Source: Parachlamydiales bacterium (GTDB lineage Bacteria > Chlamydiota > Chlamydiia > Chlamydiales > Parachlamydiaceae). Taken from it: DNA of 64,000 bases. Position 1 is the first letter of the stretch; each line of letters starts with the position of its first letter. Positions 62,753-64,000 of this stretch are shown piece after piece. A program made the translations under genes and the position numbers. The DNA is taken from positions 18,663 through 82,662 of the forward strand of contig JAGVJP010000005.1 of NCBI GenBank assembly GCA_020051075.1. Direction: 5' to 3'. Under the pieces are notes generated by a model. It made no database searches and was not told where the DNA came from. It saw nothing but the letters and a program-made list of their open reading frames with translations.

Positions 62753-64000
62753 TCACGACGTGCATAATGGGGAGGGGAAACAACTTCCTAGATTGTCCGT
62801 GTGAACTGTGCGAAGCGCGTTGTCATAGAAAAAGCCATTGACAGGTGGTGTTGAGAGAGCAAGAGCCTTCACACTATCCAAATGAGTGAGCACAAAGCTC
62901 ACTTCTTGCAGTGAGGCCAGCATTTCAATCAACAGCCCTCCTGGCTCCATATCACTCACATAAACGACTAAATCGATATTATCGACAGACAACTGTTTAA
63001 TCGCCTGAAATAACGAAGTGGTTAGTTGTTCAACTTGAGAGACAACAAGAAGCTGATAAGGTTTGATTCTGAGAATCTCCTGTAAGACGAAAAAGTGATC
63101 TTCATCGAAGACTTTATTGCTCATATCTCGAAGAAACAGTCTGTGGGCAAGGTCTGACAACGTCACCCTTGCACAGCCAACATGTTCAATGGCAATGCCA
63201 GCTGCGACGTTGCAAAGCTGAGCCGCCTCCGGATAGGTGAGCTGATTGGCTATAGCGTGAGTCAATACAGCTAAGACTGTATCTCCAGCACCAGTGACGT
63301 CTTTAACTTCTTTGGCATGGACTGGAAAGTCTAAACGTTTCCCATCATCGTCAAAGAGAGAGATCCCAGCCTCCGAACGGGTGATCATCAGCAGCTTCGC
63401 ATCAGCTTGCTCTAATACACGAGGGGCGACGAGGTCTAATGAAGCAGTCATGGGAAGATTAGCTGCAGCATAAGCCTCAGAAAGGTTAGGCTTGATAACG
63501 GTCGTGCCGCTGTATATCGTGAAATCTTGCCCTTTAGGATCGGTAATCACAGGAATGTGACGTCTTTTTGCCTCGTGGATCAACACTGTGAGGAGCCTTT
63601 TTGTTAGCAGCCCTTTGCCATAGTCAGAGATAGCGACGACTTGAACGCCTTCGAGAGCAGCAGGAAGGGCTGAAATAATCGCTTCTTCAATCTCATCATC
63701 AAGAGAAATGATCTGCTCACGATCAATTCGAACGATCTGTTGATTATCTGCGATGATACGGTTCTTAACGGGGGTTAGATAATGTTTCTGCTTCATGATC
63801 ATTTCAACAGAGACACCTTCAGACTGGAGAAGCTCTTTCATTCTGTCTCCCGCCCAATCATCCCCTACCCTCCCAATAGCTACAACACTCGCCCCTAAGG
63901 AGAGGAGATTTAAAATCACATTTCCTGCACCGCCAGGTTTGTGCTCTTCTCTAGAAACATTCACAATCGCCACAGGAGCTTCCGGAGAGATCCGCCGCGC
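62753..64000 (-). CDS. rfaE: Heptose-phosphate kinase (RfaE/HldE kinase domain), partial
   Basis: The frame runs off the right edge: the last codons in the window read ARRISPEAPVAIVNV, the normal continuation of RfaE, so the true start is outside. PfkB-type sugar kinase that phosphorylates D-glycero-D-manno-heptose 7-phosphate for LPS core. KPGGAGNVILNL, ITRSEAGISLFD and the catalytic DVTGAGDTVLAVL are intact. Bifunctional HldE has a C-terminal adenylyltransferase with a GCFD..H.GH motif; the ~110 residues after the kinase here lack it and are not recognised (VYVSDMEPGGLLIEML). So this is kinase-only plus an unknown tail. Confidence 0.85.
   Translation of the reverse strand, partial: ARRISPEAPVAIVNVSREEHKPGGAGNVILNLLSLGASVVAIGRVGDDWAGDRMKELLQSEGVSVEMIMKQKHYLTPVKNRIIADNQQIVRIDREQIISLDDEIEEAIISALPAALEGVQVVAISDYGKGLLTKRLLTVLIHEAKRRHIPVITDPKGQDFTIYSGTTVIKPNLSEAYAAANLPMTASLDLVAPRVLEQADAKLLMITRSEAGISLFDDDGKRLDFPVHAKEVKDVTGAGDTVLAVLTHAIANQLTYPEAAQLCNVAAGIAIEHVGCARVTLSDLAHRLFLRDMSNKVFDEDHFFVLQEILRIKPYQLLVVSQVEQLTTSLFQAIKQLSVDNIDLVVYVSDMEPGGLLIEMLASLQEVSFVLTHLDSVKALALSTPPVNGFFYDNALRTVHTDNLGSCFPSPLCTS

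Overview
The window looks like the chromosome of an environmental chlamydia (order Parachlamydiales). This rests on gene content and order as I know them from Chlamydia: rpmG next to a long LolC/E-type permease and lolD, a cysteine desulfurase abutting a PP2C phosphatase, gatC-gatA-gatB, dnaN-recF, and zwf with pgl. It is mixed with genes absent from the reduced Chlamydiaceae: a complete-looking arginine succinyltransferase (AST) operon, a phosphoserine-type serine cassette, a serpin, OpcA and large orphan proteins. The moderate GC content would fit a Waddlia-like genome, but the species cannot be fixed from sequence alone. No tRNA, rRNA, CRISPR array, prophage or intact insertion sequence was seen.

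Layout. 0-4.6 kb: a TATGGAC-type inverted repeat array, a metallophosphoesterase, a formamidase and two orphan proteins. 4.8-8.2 kb: oxidative pentose phosphate operon zwf-opcA-pgl with overlapping genes. 9.1-13.5 kb: a visibly AT-richer cassette (class V aminotransferase, SerA-like dehydrogenase, then on the other strand a SerB-like HAD phosphatase and a class I/II aminotransferase). 13.6-22 kb: tsaD, rpmG, Lol-type lipoprotein export, dnaN, recF, miaB. 23-25.2 kb: a zinc-site-less M16 relative, a Nudix hydrolase and an FtsB/DivIC-like protein. 25.5-29.7 kb: cysteine desulfurase, PP2C, and a CAAX-type membrane protease translationally coupled to a serpin. 29.8-34.6 kb: a methyltransferase, the SRP RNA gene (minus strand) and gatCAB. 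34.8-41.3 kb: a winged-helix remnant, two large orphan proteins and a small His-rich secreted protein. 41.6-46.8 kb: a YyaL/DUF255 protein, a TPR protein and a small orphan. 46.8-57.7 kb: the AST operon, with an M20 hydrolase that could take the AstE step, an unrecognised membrane protein inserted between astD and astB, and a YdiJ-like FAD/Fe-S dehydrogenase overlapping astB. 57.7-64 kb: a nucleoside diphosphate kinase with a signal peptide, three orphan proteins (one a repeat-bearing Pro/Ala-rich candidate effector) and the 3' part of a heptose-phosphate kinase gene.

The strongest signal not explained by genes is a set of intergenic inverted-repeat elements. Family A (six copies) has arms built from AGGATAGGC-type units around a GCTTCGCGG core. 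Two copies have perfect arms of 73 and 62 bp. Each copy's private variants are matched between its own two arms, and the arms sometimes supply the stop codon of the neighbouring gene (lolD, gatB). Family B is a short CATCCTGT/ACAGGATG hairpin, found alone and nested inside family A loops. Family C has 40-bp arms carrying a GCGAAGCG core. The arms' self-matching points to structural selection or repeated arm-to-arm conversion.
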